Positions 63,174 to 64,000 of a DNA stretch of 64,000 bases are shown here, piece after piece. The notes beneath the pieces are model-generated. The model was not told the DNA's origin. It made no database searches and saw nothing but the letters and a program-made list of their open reading frames with translations. Position numbers and translations under genes: made by a program. Within the stretch, counting starts at the first letter, position 1, and the number at the start of each line of letters is the position of its first letter. Where the stretch lies: positions 246,235 to 310,234 of the forward strand of contig NC_018246.1 of NCBI RefSeq assembly GCF_000227135.1. Reading direction: 5' to 3'. The stretch comes from Leishmania donovani. Lineage: Eukaryota > Euglenozoa > Kinetoplastea > Trypanosomatida > Trypanosomatidae.

Positions 63174-64000
63174 ATGCTCGCGCCCACTTCTGCTCGTAGC
63201 ACGTCGCGGCGCGCCAGCTTCGCTGAGCCGCTGTCGGGCCGCCGCACGAGCTCGTCGGCGCGCAGTGCCCGCCCCATCCTGGTCTCGGTCCCCCGCAGCC
63301 AACGGAGTGATTCGATTAGTGCCACGCCAACGCGCTACCGCAGCGAGGCGTCGATCAGTGCCCGCCAGATGCGCAGTGAGTTTTATGAGTCCCCTGCAAC
63401 CACGAAGGCAAACGCCATGAAGGTGTACATCCGTGTCCGCCCCTTCAGTGAGCGTGAAATCGCACAAAAGGTGGCGCCGCACAGCACCGTGCGCATCGAC
63501 GCCGAGAACCCGAGCGTTATCACAATCCTCGAGCCGGCGCGCGCTTTTCGCCCACTGTCCACCCACATCTTCAACCGCTGCTTCTGGTCCGTCTTTGAGA
63601 ACGCTAAGGACGGCACGGAGAGCGATCAGTCGGACATACGCAACGGCGTCGACACCTTCCTCAACGGTGGCATGAACTCCGCTCGCCGCTCTCGCGCGCA
63701 GTCGCTGGTAACGGGGCAGCCGGTGGTGAATTCCGTCCGACGCGGCACCGGCGCAGGGCTGGAGCCCGAAGGAATGGAAACCGTTGGCGAGGCCGCGGCC
63801 TACGACGGCGCCGGCTCCGCGCCAGTGATGGTTGACGCCAATGTGAGCCACCCTCCGTACGCGGGGCAGGACCAAGTGTACATGCACGTCGGCAAGCCCA
63901 TCGTGGGCAACACCCTCGACGGATACAACGGGTGCGTGTTCGCCTACGGGCAGACGGGCAGCGGCAAGACCTTCACGATGCTCGGCTACGCGCCGAGCAC
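63174..64000 (+). CDS. Kinesin B, 5' part (3'-truncated by the window edge)
   Basis: The ATG at 63174 opens a frame that stays open to the window end (275 codons). The leader (about 81 aa, Ser/Arg-rich) differs from kinesin A. From NAMKVYIRVRPFSEREIAQK the motor starts with a 92-bp tract identical to kinesin A (63411-63502 against 53528-53619). A diverged segment of about 160 bp follows, then another long near-identical stretch through QDQVYMHVGKPIV. The P-loop GQTGSGKT lies at about 63947-63970. Coil and tail lie beyond the window. The variable block AGLEPEGMETVGEA is the same as in the sequence after the first gap in kinesin A. It is a tandem paralogue of kinesin A. Confidence 0.9.
   Translation, partial: MLAPTSARSTSRRASFAEPLSGRRTSSSARSARPILVSVPRSQRSDSISATPTRYRSEASISARQMRSEFYESPATTKANAMKVYIRVRPFSEREIAQKVAPHSTVRIDAENPSVITILEPARAFRPLSTHIFNRCFWSVFENAKDGTESDQSDIRNGVDTFLNGGMNSARRSRAQSLVTGQPVVNSVRRGTGAGLEPEGMETVGEAAAYDGAGSAPVMVDANVSHPPYAGQDQVYMHVGKPIVGNTLDGYNGCVFAYGQTGSGKTFTMLGYAPS

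Noticed and set aside
1..64000. tRNA, rRNA, spliced-leader RNA, CRISPR or phage elements
   Set aside because: No tRNA B-box-like or rRNA segments were noticed on reading, and the layout is eukaryotic kinetoplastid; snoRNAs cannot be excluded by eye.

Overview
The window looks like nuclear DNA of a trypanosomatid, most probably a Leishmania-type parasite. All credible genes are intronless, lie on the + strand, use GC-rich third codon positions and are separated by long pyrimidine-rich spacers full of TG/CA, CT and AT simple repeats. That is the layout of a kinetoplastid polycistronic unit processed by trans-splicing: a polypyrimidine tract followed by AG sits just upstream of most start codons. 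The kinetoplastid histone variant H3V, a receptor-adenylate-cyclase-type ectodomain and a K39-like kinesin pair fit this assignment. I recall H3V as a chromosome 19 gene in Leishmania, but this was not checked.

Layout. 1-3846: 3' part of a large protein with two beta-helical C-CAP/TBCC-like regions. 8616-13640: very large CAMKK/LKB1-kinase-like Ser/Thr kinase whose catalytic domain is split by two long low-complexity insertions. 13801-14088: short coding-looking relic without an ATG. 21876-24209: low-complexity and coiled-coil protein of unknown function. 27631-28800: GC-rich island with broken frames and a poly-G-flanked gap. 30076-30357: small membrane protein. 31758-33992: double CYTH-domain protein. 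34666-35103: histone H3 variant. 37186-39942: orphan receptor with a double ligand-binding ectodomain and no cyclase domain. 41248-47046: degenerate DEAH-helicase-like protein carrying a SURP module. 48108-49436: RNA polymerase I/III subunit RPAC1. 50453-51538: U3 snoRNP factor UTP11. 53288-57432: kinesin A, interrupted by two assembly gaps. 63174-64000: 5' part of a paralogous kinesin B.

The genes do not form a functional operon; in this lineage co-transcription does not imply a common pathway. RPAC1 and UTP11 do both serve rRNA production, and the C-CAP protein and kinesins are cytoskeletal. The spacers are unusually long (4.8, 8.2, 5.9 and 5.7 kb), and I see no convincing intact gene in them.

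Four N-gaps are present (28825-28923, 54044-54142, 55289-55387, 60679-60752). The two inside the kinesin are flanked by repeated sequence, so they are probably overlapping contig ends, and the first appears to join an A-type gene head to a B-type body. The most interesting items are the pseudo-helicase/SURP protein, the receptor lacking a cyclase domain, the twin CYTH protein with altered metal-binding motifs, the split kinase and the mosaic kinesin pair.
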